Shown here: piece by piece, positions 22,574-30,794 of the stretch
Numbering within the stretch: the stretch's first letter is position 1
How the letters are laid out: the number at the start of each line of letters is the position of its first letter
DNA from: Actinomycetales bacterium
Lineage (GTDB): Bacteria > Actinomycetota > Actinomycetes > Actinomycetales > Microbacteriaceae
Length of the DNA: 48,538 nt
Assembly (NCBI GenBank): GCA_017308515.1
Contig: JAFKEN010000016.1
Location: 1 to 48,538 of the forward strand
Direction of reading: 5' to 3'
The notes under the pieces: model-generated
Database searches by the model: none
Told to the model about the DNA's origin: nothing
The model's input: only the letters and a program-made list of their open reading frames with translations
Position numbers and translations under genes: made by a program

Positions 22574-23952
22574 TGGCAGTACGCGTCGTTCTCGGCGCTC
22601 GCGTTGCACCAGTCCCGCAACTGCTGCGCGGCCGCCTCGTGCTCCTCCGCCGTCTCCGAGAACACCGTCTCGCCGGTCTTGAGGTTGATCGGCACGAAGT
22701 AGAGCCACGGACCGTCGGCCGGGGAGATGACGGACTGGATCGCCGCCGAACCCGGCAGCCCGATCGGGCCGACCGGCAGGCCGTCGTTCGCGTAGGTGTT
22801 GTACGGATTGCTCGCGTCGGCGCGCTCGGCGTCGGTGGTCCACACGGTGTGGGTGTTGCCGGTGCCGTAGGCGACCGTCGCATCGGACTGAAGGCGCATG
22901 CCCTGGTCGATGCGGTTGAGGAAGACCCGCGCGATCTTGGGCATGTCCTCGGTGCCGCCCGACTCGCGCTGCACGATCGAGGCGAGGATGAGGGTGTTCT
23001 CGCGCTCGGTCGGATCCTGCGAGACGCCGAGGTCGTCGAGCTCCTGCACCATGCGGTCGACCATCTGCTGGATCGCGTCCTGCGCGGTCACGCCGGGGTC
23101 GAAGGTGTAGGTCGCGGGGAACAGCCAGCCCTCGAGGTCCGGTGCCGTCGCCGGAACGCCGTAGACCGAGGGGTCGGCGGCCGCGTCGCTCAGCTCCTCC
23201 ACCGACAGCCCGGTCGCCGACGCGACGAGCGCGAGGGCGTCGGGCAGCGCGGTCCCCTCGGGGATCGTGACCTGGTCGACGATCTTGTTCGCCGGGTCGA
23301 GCAGCGCGTCGATCGCGGCCTGCGCGCTCATCTCGCCCTGCAGCCGGTAGTTGCCCGGCTCGAAGGTGTACTCGGGGTGCTCGAGCAGGATGTCGTAGAC
23401 CGCGTCGAAGGTCATCGTGACGCCGGCGTCGGCGAGGGCGCGGGCGACGTCCTCCCCGATGTCGCCCGACTGCACGACCACCACGATCTCCTGGCCGTTG
23501 CCGGAGCCGGTGTAGTCGTTGGGCAGCTCCCAGCCGAGCACCTGGCGCACCTGGTCCTCGTAGTTGAGCCAGACGTACGCCGCGGCACCCGCACCGAGGC
23601 CCAGGACGAGCACGAGGATGCCGACCACCCACGGCCAGCGCCGACGGCGCTTCGGGGCGAGCGGATCGCGCCCGCCGCGCTCCCGGTCGCCGCGGCCGCG
23701 CGCGCCGCCGTCGCGACCCCCGCCGTCCCGGCCGCCGCCGCGCCCCTGCTCGGCCTCGCGCATCGCGCGTCGGCTCGGATACGCGGCGGGCTCCGTCGCG
23801 CGCGGCTCGGCGGGGCGCTCGGCGGGGTCGACGAGACCCGAGACGCGCTCGGCCTGCTGCGGCTCGGGACGCCAGTCGGCCTGCGTCGTGGTGGGTCGGA
23901 CGGGCTCCCCCGCGGGACGGAAGATGTCGTCCCAGCTCGGTTCGTCAGCCAC
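22570..23952 (-). CDS. mltG: Endolytic murein transglycosylase MltG
   Basis: Membrane-bound lytic transglycosylase thought to terminate nascent glycan strands. Of 460 residues, about 1-105 are cytosolic and low-complexity, including a Gly/Arg/Asp stretch (70-95). Residues 106-128 form one membrane helix. The outside part holds a LysM-like region and the YceG domain, with the catalytic glutamate in ILASIVQRESGG plus MRLQSDATVAYG and NPYNTYANDGLPVGPI. The GTG start lies eight bases inside the end of ruvX. The neighbourhood (alaS-ruvX-mltG-aroE) is the standard actinobacterial one. Confidence 0.96.
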   Translation of the reverse strand: MADEPSWDDIFRPAGEPVRPTTTQADWRPEPQQAERVSGLVDPAERPAEPRATEPAAYPSRRAMREAEQGRGGGRDGGGRDGGARGRGDRERGGRDPLAPKRRRRWPWVVGILVLVLGLGAGAAAYVWLNYEDQVRQVLGWELPNDYTGSGNGQEIVVVVQSGDIGEDVARALADAGVTMTFDAVYDILLEHPEYTFEPGNYRLQGEMSAQAAIDALLDPANKIVDQVTIPEGTALPDALALVASATGLSVEELSDAAADPSVYGVPATAPDLEGWLFPATYTFDPGVTAQDAIQQMVDRMVQELDDLGVSQDPTERENTLILASIVQRESGGTEDMPKIARVFLNRIDQGMRLQSDATVAYGTGNTHTVWTTDAERADASNPYNTYANDGLPVGPIGLPGSAAIQSVISPADGPWLYFVPINLKTGETVFSETAEEHEAAAQQLRDWCNASAENDAYCQ

Positions 23953-24463
23953 TCTCGGTCGCTCCTCGGGGCCGGTCGTCGGTGCCCACGGGCCCGCTCG
24001 GGGCCGGTTCCACGAGGGTGCCGGGCGCGTGTCCCGCCCGTCTCTCGGAGTCCAGGGCGTTCTGGAGGATGATAACAGCGGCCGCCTGATCGACCACCGA
24101 GCGCGAGTCGCGGCTCGAGCGTCCCGCGGCCCGCAGCTGGCGCTGCGCGCCCACCGTCGAGAGGCGTTCGTCGACGAGGCGCACGGGCATCGGCACGACC
24201 TCGGCGAGCTGCGCCGCGACGGCGCGCGCGTCGGCCGTCGAGGGCGTGTCCGAGCCGTCGAGCGAGAGCGGCAGGCCGACGACGATCTCCATCGCGCCGG
24301 TCTCGTGCGCGAGCTCCGCGATCCGGGTGATGGCGCGCGGCGTGCGAGGCACCGTCTCGAGCGGGGTCGCGAGCACGCCCGCGGGATCGCAGCTCGCGAC
24401 GCCGACCCGGGCCCGCCCGACGTCCACGCCGAGCCGGGGTCCGGGTCGCATCCCGTCCGTCAC
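23945..24463 (-). CDS. ruvX: Putative Holliday junction resolvase / pre-16S rRNA nuclease YqgF
   Basis: A 172-residue RNase H-fold protein. The N-terminus GPRLGVDVGRARVGVAS carries the first catalytic aspartate; EIVVGLPLSLDG and VDERLSTVGAQRQLR are the other YqgF signatures, and VVDQAAAVIILQ the last. Family members mature 16S rRNA 5' ends in E. coli. The GTG start (24463) overlaps the alaS stop as GTGA; an ATG four codons in (24451) is the alternative. The last 30 residues are a variable Pro-rich tail. Confidence 0.93.
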   Translation of the reverse strand: MTDGMRPGPRLGVDVGRARVGVASCDPAGVLATPLETVPRTPRAITRIAELAHETGAMEIVVGLPLSLDGSDTPSTADARAVAAQLAEVVPMPVRLVDERLSTVGAQRQLRAAGRSSRDSRSVVDQAAAVIILQNALDSERRAGHAPGTLVEPAPSGPVGTDDRPRGATESG

Positions 24464-27117
24464 GCTGCCAGCGTCCCCCGGATGCCCTCGAGCGCCGCCG
24501 CGACACGCGAGGGATCGCTTCCGCCGCCCTGCGCGAGGTCGTCCTTGCCGCCGCCGCCCCCGCCGAGCACGGCCGAGGCCTCCTTCACGAGCGCGCCCGC
24601 GCGCACGCCGGCCGCCCGCGCACCCTCGGTCGTGGCGACGATCACGACGGGCTTGCCGCCCGCGACGCCCGCGAGGGCCACGACGGCCGGCTCCGCCGAC
24701 ATCCGCTGACGCACCTCGGTGACGAGGTGACGCACCTCGTCGGCGCCGTCCACCTCGCCGAGGTCGGCGACGACGGCGAGCACCGGGCCGAGCCGGGTGG
24801 CCGACTCGACGAGGGCCGGCACCCGGCCGGCGCGCTTGCTCGCCTCGAAGGCGGCGATCCGCTTCTCCGCCGCCTTGAGGTCGGCGGCGAGCTGCTCGAT
24901 CCGGGCCGGCAGCTGCTCGCGCGGGGTCTTCAGGCTCGAGGTGAGCTGCGCGACGATCGCGCGCTCGGCGGCGAAGTCCTGGAACGCCTCCGCGCCCACG
25001 AGCGCCTCCACGCGCCGCGCCGTCGAGCCGACGCTCGACTCGCTCACGAGGTTCACGAGCCCCACCTGCGCCGAGCTCGCGACGTGGGTGCCGGCGCACA
25101 GCTCGCGCGACCACGGGCCGCCGATGTCGACCATGCGCACGGTCTCGCCGTACTTCTCGCCGAACAGCGCCATCGCGCCCGCCTTGCGCGCCTCGTCGAG
25201 CGGCAGGATGCGGGTGGTCACCTCGAGGTCGCGGCGCACCGCGTCGTTCGCGATCTCCTCGATCTCGCTGCGGGTCGCGGGCGAGAGCGCCTGGTTCCAC
25301 GAGAAGTCGAGCCGCAGGTAGCCGGGCTTGTTGAGCGATCCGGCCTGGTGCGCCTCCGAGCCGAGCGTCTCGCGCAGGGCCGCGTGGATGAGGTGGGTCG
25401 CCGAGTGCGCCATCGCCGCCTTGCGACGATTCGCGGCATCCACCACTCCGGTGGCGGCATCGCCGACGGCGACGACGCCCTCCTCGACGGTGGCGGTGTG
25501 CGCGATGAGGCCGGGGACGGGCTTCTGCACGTCGAGCACGTCGAGCCGGAACCCGCTGCCGACGATCGCGCCGGTGTCGGCGACCTGACCGCCGGACTCC
25601 GCGTAGAGCGGGGTCTCGGCGAGGATCACCTCGACGATGTCGCCCGCGGAGGCGGAGGGCACCGAGACGCCGTCCTTCAGCAGGCCGAGCACGCGCGACT
25701 CGGTCTCGAGGTAGTCGTAGCCGGTGAAGACCGTCTCCCCCACCGCGCGGAACTCGCTGTAGGCCGTGAGGTCGGCGATGCGGCCCTTCTTCGCCTTCGC
25801 GTCGGCCTTCGCACGCTGACGCTGCTCGGCCATGAGGGTGTCGAAGGCCGCGCGGTCGACCCCGAGCCCGGCCTCCTCGGCGATCTCGAGCGTGAGGTCG
25901 ATCGGGAAGCCGAAGGTGTCGTGCAGCAGGAACGCGGTGTCGCCCGCGAGCTTCGCGCCGCCGGACTTCTTGGTGTCGGCGACCGCGGTGTCGAGGATGG
26001 TCGTGCCGCCCGCGAGGGTGCGCAGGAACGCCTCCTCCTCGCCGAGCGCGAGCCGACGGGTGCGGTCCCAGTTCTCGTCGATCTCCGGGTAGGCGCTCGA
26101 CATCGCCGCACGACTGGTCTCGAAGAGCTCGGCGAAGCTCGGAGCGTCCATGCCCAGCAGGCGCATCGCGCGGGTCACCCGGCGCAGCAGGCGGCGCAGC
26201 ACGTAGCCGCGCCCGTCGTTGCCCGGCGCGACGCCGTCGGTCATGAGCATGAGACCCGAGCGCACGTGGTCGGCGACGACCCGCAGGCGCACGTCGTCGG
26301 CGCGATCCGCGCCGTAGCGGGTGCCGGTCAGCTCGGCGGCGAGGTCGAGCACCGGGCGCACCTGGTCGATCTCGTACATGTTCTCGACGCCCTGCTTGAG
26401 GAACGCGAGCCGCTCGAGCCCCGCGCCGGTGTCGATGTTCTTCTTCGGGAGGTCGCCCACCACCGTGAACTCGGTCTTCGAGACCACGTCGGTGATGAGC
26501 TCCTGCATGAACACGAGATTCCAGATCTCGATGAAGCGGTTGTCGTCGGCCGCGGGGCCGCCGTCGCGACCGTACTTCGGCCCGCGGTCGAAGAAGATCT
26601 CCGAGTCGGGCCCGCCGGGGCCGGGCTGGCCGGTGTGCCAGTAGTTGTCGGCCGCTCCCAGCCGCTGGATGCGCTCGGGCTTCAGCCCGATGACGTCGCG
26701 CCAGATGGCCTCGGCCTCGTCGTCGGTCTCGAAGATCGTGACCCAGAGGTCCTTCTCGTCGAAACCCAGTCCGCCATCGCTCTCGGGGGTGAGCAGGAGC
26801 TCCCAGGCGAGCTCGATCGCGCCCTGCTTGAAGTAGTCCCCGAAGCTCCAGTTGCCGAGCATCTGGAAGAAGGTGCCGTGCCGGGCGGTCTGCCCGACCT
26901 CCTCGATGTCGTTCGTACGGATGCACTTCTGCACATCGGCGGCGCGCGGGAACGGCGCCGGCACCACCCCGGTCAGGTACGGGATGAACGGCACCATGCC
27001 CGCGACGGTGAACAGCAGCGCGGGGTCGTCGCTCACGAGCGAGGCCGAGGGCACGATCGTGTGGTCCCGCGCGCCGAAGAAGTTCAGCCAACGGGTCTGG
27101 ATCTCTGCGGTCAGCAC
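24460..27117 (-). CDS. alaS: Alanyl-tRNA synthetase
   Basis: The 885-residue class II synthetase. The N-terminal catalytic core covers IQTRWLNFFGARDHTIVPSAS through about 460. The editing domain's zinc site is intact: HSATH (571-575) with C674 and H678 in CAGTH. The Gly-rich C-terminal C-Ala domain ends GGGGGKDDLAQGGG. The GTG start has AGGAGC seven bases upstream. The leader contains a perfect 7-bp stem hairpin (27133-27149) but no T-box is recognisable. It leads alaS-ruvX-mltG-aroE. Confidence 0.98.
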   Translation of the reverse strand: MLTAEIQTRWLNFFGARDHTIVPSASLVSDDPALLFTVAGMVPFIPYLTGVVPAPFPRAADVQKCIRTNDIEEVGQTARHGTFFQMLGNWSFGDYFKQGAIELAWELLLTPESDGGLGFDEKDLWVTIFETDDEAEAIWRDVIGLKPERIQRLGAADNYWHTGQPGPGGPDSEIFFDRGPKYGRDGGPAADDNRFIEIWNLVFMQELITDVVSKTEFTVVGDLPKKNIDTGAGLERLAFLKQGVENMYEIDQVRPVLDLAAELTGTRYGADRADDVRLRVVADHVRSGLMLMTDGVAPGNDGRGYVLRRLLRRVTRAMRLLGMDAPSFAELFETSRAAMSSAYPEIDENWDRTRRLALGEEEAFLRTLAGGTTILDTAVADTKKSGGAKLAGDTAFLLHDTFGFPIDLTLEIAEEAGLGVDRAAFDTLMAEQRQRAKADAKAKKGRIADLTAYSEFRAVGETVFTGYDYLETESRVLGLLKDGVSVPSASAGDIVEVILAETPLYAESGGQVADTGAIVGSGFRLDVLDVQKPVPGLIAHTATVEEGVVAVGDAATGVVDAANRRKAAMAHSATHLIHAALRETLGSEAHQAGSLNKPGYLRLDFSWNQALSPATRSEIEEIANDAVRRDLEVTTRILPLDEARKAGAMALFGEKYGETVRMVDIGGPWSRELCAGTHVASSAQVGLVNLVSESSVGSTARRVEALVGAEAFQDFAAERAIVAQLTSSLKTPREQLPARIEQLAADLKAAEKRIAAFEASKRAGRVPALVESATRLGPVLAVVADLGEVDGADEVRHLVTEVRQRMSAEPAVVALAGVAGGKPVVIVATTEGARAAGVRAGALVKEASAVLGGGGGGKDDLAQGGGSDPSRVAAALEGIRGTLAA

Positions 27118-27132
27118 GGTGCTCCTGGGGTC

Positions 27133-27149
27133 GGGGGCCGGTGGCCCCC
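27133..27149 (-). other. Hairpin in the alaS upstream region
   Basis: A perfect inverted repeat GGGGGCC-GGT-GGCCCCC stands about 16 bases before the alaS start, just ahead of its AGGAG. There is no U-run after it, so it is not a classical terminator. It could be a U-less terminator for the small upstream gene or a leader structure. The rest of the 114-base gap is rich in GGTCGG repeats with no further recognisable site. Confidence 0.4.
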
Positions 27150-27231
27150 TGCGGTCGGGATCGGGGCCGAGGGGCGACCCGGATCGAGCCGAGCGGTCAG
27201 GGACCGGTCGGCGGTCGACGCCGGTCGGGCG

Positions 27232-27453
27232 TCAGCGGTCGGTGAACTCGTCGAAGCGCGCGCGGGCGTCGGCCATGGCGTCGCGGATCTCCGCCTCGCG
27301 CGCCTGGTAGCCGTCCTTGACGGCCTGGCCGAACTGGGCGGCCTTCGCGTCGACGTCGTCGAAGAACGCCTTCCCCTGCGGGGTCTTCGAGATGTAGTGG
27401 GCGGCGATGATCCCGGCCGCGGCACCCACGGCCAGCAGGAGCACGTTCTTCAT
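27232..27453 (-). CDS. Small conserved-position membrane protein of unknown function
   Basis: A 73-residue protein: one N-terminal membrane helix (about 3-20, KNVLLLAVGAAAGIIAAHYI) followed by a charged amphipathic helix rich in Ala, Asp, Glu and Lys. It resembles YtxH-like small proteins in layout, though I cannot assign the family. Streptomyces also has a small membrane-protein gene between rpsD and alaS as I recall, which suggests a conserved position. The ATG has a strong GGAGGG site. Confidence 0.75.
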   Translation of the reverse strand: MKNVLLLAVGAAAGIIAAHYISKTPQGKAFFDDVDAKAAQFGQAVKDGYQAREAEIRDAMADARARFDEFTDR

Positions 27454-27512
27454 GGCGGGATCCCTCCTCGAGATCGGCGTGCGAGCGCAGCGCCGGGGTT
27501 CCAGCGTACGCC

Positions 27513-27556
27513 GAAAACGGGAACGGCCCCGAGGATCGTGGGATCCCCGGGGCCGT
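27513..27556 (-). terminator. Rho-independent terminator after rpsD
   Basis: Inverted repeat 27523-27537 / 27541-27556 (ACGGCCCCGAGGATC with its near-complement, 14 of 15 pairs, 3-4 base loop). On the minus strand it is followed by TTCCCGTTTT. It lies 20 bases after the rpsD stop and is the clearest intrinsic terminator in the window. Confidence 0.85.
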
Positions 27557-27575
27557 CGCTCGCCGACGCGGAGCG

Positions 27576-28205
27576 TCAGCGGGCGGCGTAGTACTCGACG
27601 ACGAGCTGCACGTCGCAGGTCACCGGGACCTCGGCGCGCTTCGGGCGCCGCACGAGGGTCGCCTGGAGCTTGTCGATCTGCACGTCGAGGTAGCCCGGCA
27701 CCGGCGGCAGCAGGTCGACGTGACCGCCGGCCGCGGCGACCTGGAAGGGCTCGGTGCCCTCGGAGCGCTCCTTGACGTGGATGTGCTGGCCCGGCTTCAC
27801 GCGGAACGACGGGCGGTCGACGATCTTGCCGTCGACCAGGATGTGGCGGTGCACCACGAACTGGCGCGCCTGCGCGGTGGTGCGGGCGAAGCCGGCGCGC
27901 AGCACGAGCGCGTCGAGGCGCATCTCGAGCAGCTCGACCAGGTTCTCACCGGTCAGGCCGTCGGTGCGGCGGGCCTCGTTGAAGGCGATGCGCAGCTGCT
28001 TCTCGCGGATGCCGTACTGGGCCCGGAGGCGCTGCTTCTCGCGGAGCCGGACGGCGTAGTCGCTGTCGGCCTTGCGCTTGGTGCGGCCGTGCTCGCCGGG
28101 GCCGTAGGGGCGCTTGTCGAGGATGCGCGCGGCTTTCGGGGTGAGCGGGATGCCCAGCGCCCGCGACATGCGGGTCTTGCTGTGGGTCCGGGACGTGGTG
28201 GTCAC
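27576..28205 (-). CDS. rpsD: 30S ribosomal protein S4
   Basis: A 209-residue primary 16S rRNA-binding protein, with an S4 RNA-binding fold at MRLDALVLRAGFARTTAQARQFVVHRHILVDG and C-terminus LVVEYYAAR. The GTG start at 28205 (VTTTSRTHSKTRMSRALG) is chosen because AAAGGAA precedes it; an in-frame upstream extension to 28280 has no such site and looks like leader. It stands alone here, away from the alpha operon, with its own promoter, a long leader and a terminator. Confidence 0.97.
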   Translation of the reverse strand: MTTTSRTHSKTRMSRALGIPLTPKAARILDKRPYGPGEHGRTKRKADSDYAVRLREKQRLRAQYGIREKQLRIAFNEARRTDGLTGENLVELLEMRLDALVLRAGFARTTAQARQFVVHRHILVDGKIVDRPSFRVKPGQHIHVKERSEGTEPFQVAAAGGHVDLLPPVPGYLDVQIDKLQATLVRRPKRAEVPVTCDVQLVVEYYAAR

Positions 28206-28386
28206 GGGATTCCTTTCACGACGTGGACGCGTCTCTCGCGCCTCACGGACGTACGCCTCCCGAGGCCGACCCGGTCGCACGTCGACGCGACCGGAGCCTG
28301 GAGCGGGCCGGGGCCCGCGGGCTCAGAGCCCAGAGGGGAGGGTGTTCGCACCGGGCGAACCGCACGAGTCTAGCAGAGCGGGCGGC
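28206..28386 (-). promoter_or_regulatory. rpsD promoter and long (about 155 base) leader
   Basis: TGC-TAGACT (extended -10, hexamer 28372-28367) lies 13 bases after the rarA stop. The predicted start point is near 28360, so the leader runs about 155 bases to the GTG. It opens with an inverted repeat GTTCG-7-CGAAC (28360-28344) and has further GC-rich self-complementary stretches. S4 autoregulation is possible but no known S4 motif is recognisable. Confidence 0.5.
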
Positions 28387-29790
28387 TCACTCCGAGTCGG
28401 TCGTCGTCTCCGCGGCCCCCGGCGCGGCCGGCTCCCACGGCCGGCCGGCGAGGATCGCGCGGATCCGCTCCAGCCGCGCCGCGACGTCGCGCTCGTAGCC
28501 GTTGCCCCCCGGCTCGTAGTACGTGCGCCCGCGCAGCGCGTCGGGCAGGTACTGCTGGGTCGCGACCCCGTAGGGCTCGTCGTGCGCGTAGACGTAGCCC
28601 CGGCCGTGGCCGAGGCTCTTCGCTCCGGGGTAGTGCGCGTCGCGCAGATGCGGCGGCACGACCCCCGCACGGCCGGCGCGCACGTCGGCGATCGCCGCAT
28701 CCAGCGCCGTGTACGAGCGGTTCGACTTGGGTGCGGTCGCCAAGTAGGTGACCGCCTCGGCGAGCAGGATGCGCCCCTCCGGCATGCCGATGAGCTGCAC
28801 CCCCTGCGCGGCGGCCACCGCGATCGGCAGCGCCTGCGGGTCGGCCATGCCGACGTCTTCGGCGGCCGAGATCATGACGCGGCGGGCGATGAAGCGCGGA
28901 TCCTCCCCCGCCTCGATCATGCGTGCGAGATAGTGCAGCGCCGCGTCGACGTCGCTGCCGCGGATCGACTTGATGAAGGCGCTGATGACGTCGTAGTGCT
29001 CGTCGCCCTGGCGGTCGTAGCGCAGCAGCGCGCGGTCGACGGTCGAGGCGACGATCTCCGCGGTGACGGTCGGCGGCCCCTCCTGCTCGGCGGGGGCGGC
29101 ACCGAGGGCGGCGGTCGCGGCGGCCTCGAGGGCGGTGAGGGCGCGGCGGGCGTCGCCCGAGGCGAGCCGCACGATCGCGGCGCGGGCCTCGGTGTCGAGC
29201 TCGACGGTGCCCGCGAGACCGCGCGGGTCGCCGACGGCGCGGTCGACGAGCGTCCCGAGGTCGTCGTCGGTGAGGGTCTCGAGCCGCAGCAGCAGCGAGC
29301 GCGACAGCAGCGGGGCCACGACCGAGAAGGAGGGGTTCTCGGTCGTCGCGGCGACGAGGATCACCCAGCCGTTCTCGACGCCGGGCAGCAGCGCGTCCTG
29401 CTGGGCCTTCGAGAACCGGTGGATCTCGTCGAGGAACAGCACCGTCGAGACCCCGTAGAGGTCGCGGTCGGCCTGCGCCTTCTCCATGACCTCGCGCACG
29501 TCCTTGACGCCGGCGGTGACGGCCGACAGCTCGACGAAGCGCCGCCCGGAGGAGCGGGCGATCGCCTGCGCGAGTGTCGTCTTGCCGGTGCCGGGGGGAC
29601 CCCAGAGGATCACCGACACCGCCCCCGACTCACCCGTCGTGTCGGCGGCGAGGGTCACGAGCGGCGAGCCAGGCCCGAGCAGATGCGACTGCCCCGCGAC
29701 CTCGTCGAGCGAGACCGGACGCATGCGCACCGCGAGCGGTGCCGAGCCGCCGCGCAGGCCCGGCGATCCGGAGTTCTGAGGGCCCGCCAC
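28387..29790 (-). CDS. rarA: Replication-associated recombination protein RarA (MgsA) AAA+ ATPase
   Basis: Clamp-loader-like ATPase acting at stalled forks. The 467 residues include Walker [10 protein letters not shown] (64-72), Walker [10 protein letters not shown] (DEIH 121-124), sensor 1 AATTENPSF and the C-terminal MgsA tetramerisation region ([22 protein letters not shown] onward). The GTG start is supported by a TAGCAT box six bases upstream rather than by a ribosome site. A nearby ATG at 29797 is out of frame. It is divergent from the cyclophilin gene. Confidence 0.96.
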   Translation of the reverse strand: MAGPQNSGSPGLRGGSAPLAVRMRPVSLDEVAGQSHLLGPGSPLVTLAADTTGESGAVSVILWGPPGTGKTTLAQAIARSSGRRFVELSAVTAGVKDVREVMEKAQADRDLYGVSTVLFLDEIHRFSKAQQDALLPGVENGWVILVAATTENPSFSVVAPLLSRSLLLRLETLTDDDLGTLVDRAVGDPRGLAGTVELDTEARAAIVRLASGDARRALTALEAAATAALGAAPAEQEGPPTVTAEIVASTVDRALLRYDRQGDEHYDVISAFIKSIRGSDVDAALHYLARMIEAGEDPRFIARRVMISAAEDVGMADPQALPIAVAAAQGVQLIGMPEGRILLAEAVTYLATAPKSNRSYTALDAAIADVRAGRAGVVPPHLRDAHYPGAKSLGHGRGYVYAHDEPYGVATQQYLPDALRGRTYYEPGGNGYERDVAARLERIRAILAGRPWEPAAPGAAETTTDSE

Positions 29791-29796
29791 CGCGCC

Positions 29797-29802
29797 ATGC
29801 TA
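29797..29802 (-). promoter_or_regulatory. -10 box (TAGCAT) for leaderless rarA transcript
   Basis: TAGCAT, ggcgcg, GTG on the minus strand. It lies back to back with the TAGGGT box for the plus-strand cyclophilin gene (29863-29868), making 29791-29905 a compact divergent promoter region. Confidence 0.5.
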
Positions 29803-29862
29803 ACCGCGGGCACCGACCGTGTCCGGGCCCGGTCGCGCGCCGGGTTCGAAGGTGCGGTCCAG

Positions 29863-29868
29863 TAGGGT
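29863..29868 (+). promoter_or_regulatory. -10 box (TAGGGT) for the cyclophilin gene
   Basis: TAGGGT lies 37 bases before the GTG at 29906, predicting a leader of about 30 bases that carries the CGGAG ribosome site. No clear -35 is visible. Confidence 0.5.
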
Positions 29869-29905
29869 GTCCCTTCGGCGGCGGGGCCGCCGGAACGGAG
29901 CGGAC

Positions 29906-30673
29906 GTGGCCAGCAAGCAGAGCAAGGAGGCGCGGGAGGCGCGCGATCGGCTGCGCCTCTACGAGGCGCGCCAGGAGGTGCACGCCCACGCGGATCGGCG
30001 TCGCACCCGCGACAACGTCATCGCGATCGTCGCGGTGCTCGCGGTCGCCTCGCTCGCCGGCTTCGCGCAGACCTTCTACTTCGTCGCCGGTCCCGGAGCC
30101 CCGACGCCCGCACCGACCTCCACCGAGGCCGCGGTGACCGTGCCCGACCCCTCGCTCGCCGAGGGCCGCACCTGGACGGGTGACCTCACCCTCAACGACG
30201 TCGTGCTCGGGGTCGAACTCGACGGGGCCGCGGCCCCGCAGGCGGTCTCCTCGATCGTGCAGGACGTGCAGGACGGCTACTACGTCGGCCGCACCTGCCA
30301 CCGCCTGACGACGGGCTCCCAGTTCGAGCTCGTCCAGTGCGGCTCGGTCGACGACGAGGGCGGCAGCGACCCGAACTACCGATACGGTCCGATCGAGAAC
30401 GCCCCCGCCGACGAGGTCTACCCCGCCGGCACCATCGCCATGGCGCGCGCGAGCGGCGACGCCTTCTCCAACGGCCACCAGTTCTTCATCACCTACGGGG
30501 ACACCGTGATCCCCTCCGACTCGGCGGGTGGCTACACGGTCGTCGGCACGGTGACGAGCGGCCTGGACGAGTTCGTGGCGCAGATCGCGTCGGCCGGCAT
30601 CACCCCCGGCAGCTCCGACAGCGACGGCACCCCGACCGTCCCGATCTCGATCACGGCCTTCACCCTGCAGTAG
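29906..30673 (+). CDS. Membrane-anchored cyclophilin-type peptidyl-prolyl isomerase
   Basis: A 255-residue protein. A basic, charged N-terminus (SKQSKEAREARDRLRLYEARQ) is followed by a membrane helix (NVIAIVAVLAVASLAGFAQTFYFV), a Pro/Thr linker and an extracytoplasmic cyclophilin domain. The arginine of the FHR motif is present (TCHRLTTGSQF), as are a glutamine before CG and QFFI. The Trp and His late in the canonical active site are not seen (GGYTVVGTV), so activity may be low. The GTG with upstream CGGAG is chosen; an open upstream extension to 29819 overlaps the promoter. Such genes usually neighbour relA/rarA in actinobacteria. Confidence 0.9.
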   Translation: MASKQSKEAREARDRLRLYEARQEVHAHADRRRTRDNVIAIVAVLAVASLAGFAQTFYFVAGPGAPTPAPTSTEAAVTVPDPSLAEGRTWTGDLTLNDVVLGVELDGAAAPQAVSSIVQDVQDGYYVGRTCHRLTTGSQFELVQCGSVDDEGGSDPNYRYGPIENAPADEVYPAGTIAMARASGDAFSNGHQFFITYGDTVIPSDSAGGYTVVGTVTSGLDEFVAQIASAGITPGSSDSDGTPTVPISITAFTLQ

Positions 30674-30753
30674 CCACACCGGGCGGTGGGAGCGCGCGCA
30701 CGGGTCGGATCACGGGCCCGTAACGGCACGTCCGAGGCGCCTCGCGGCTCGGC

Positions 30754-30759
30754 TAGGGT
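30754..30759 (+). promoter_or_regulatory. -10 box (TAGGGT) for the DUF349 gene
   Basis: TAGGGT predicts transcription from about 30766. Downstream, a 12-base direct repeat CGACGGATGGGT (30770-30781 and 30789-30800) contains two ATGs, one for a nine-codon upstream ORF including stop (30776-30802) and one for the main gene (30795). Confidence 0.5.
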
Positions 30760-30794
30760 TGTCCCCGGTCGACGGATGGGTCCGCGGCCGACGG

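Noticed and set aside
24727-27591. A 954-codon plus-strand open frame antisense to alaS
   Set aside because: Same mirror effect; AlaRS on the other strand has intact catalytic and editing motifs.
28206-28280. Upstream extension of rpsD (25 extra codons from 28280)
   Set aside because: The added sequence is Arg-rich without family match. The GTG at 28205 has a proper AAAGGAA site and the family N-terminus.
30713-30722. Palindrome ACGGGCCCGT after the cyclophilin gene
   Set aside because: A ten-base GC palindrome is expected by chance in such DNA, with no U-run or second element to make it a terminator or operator.
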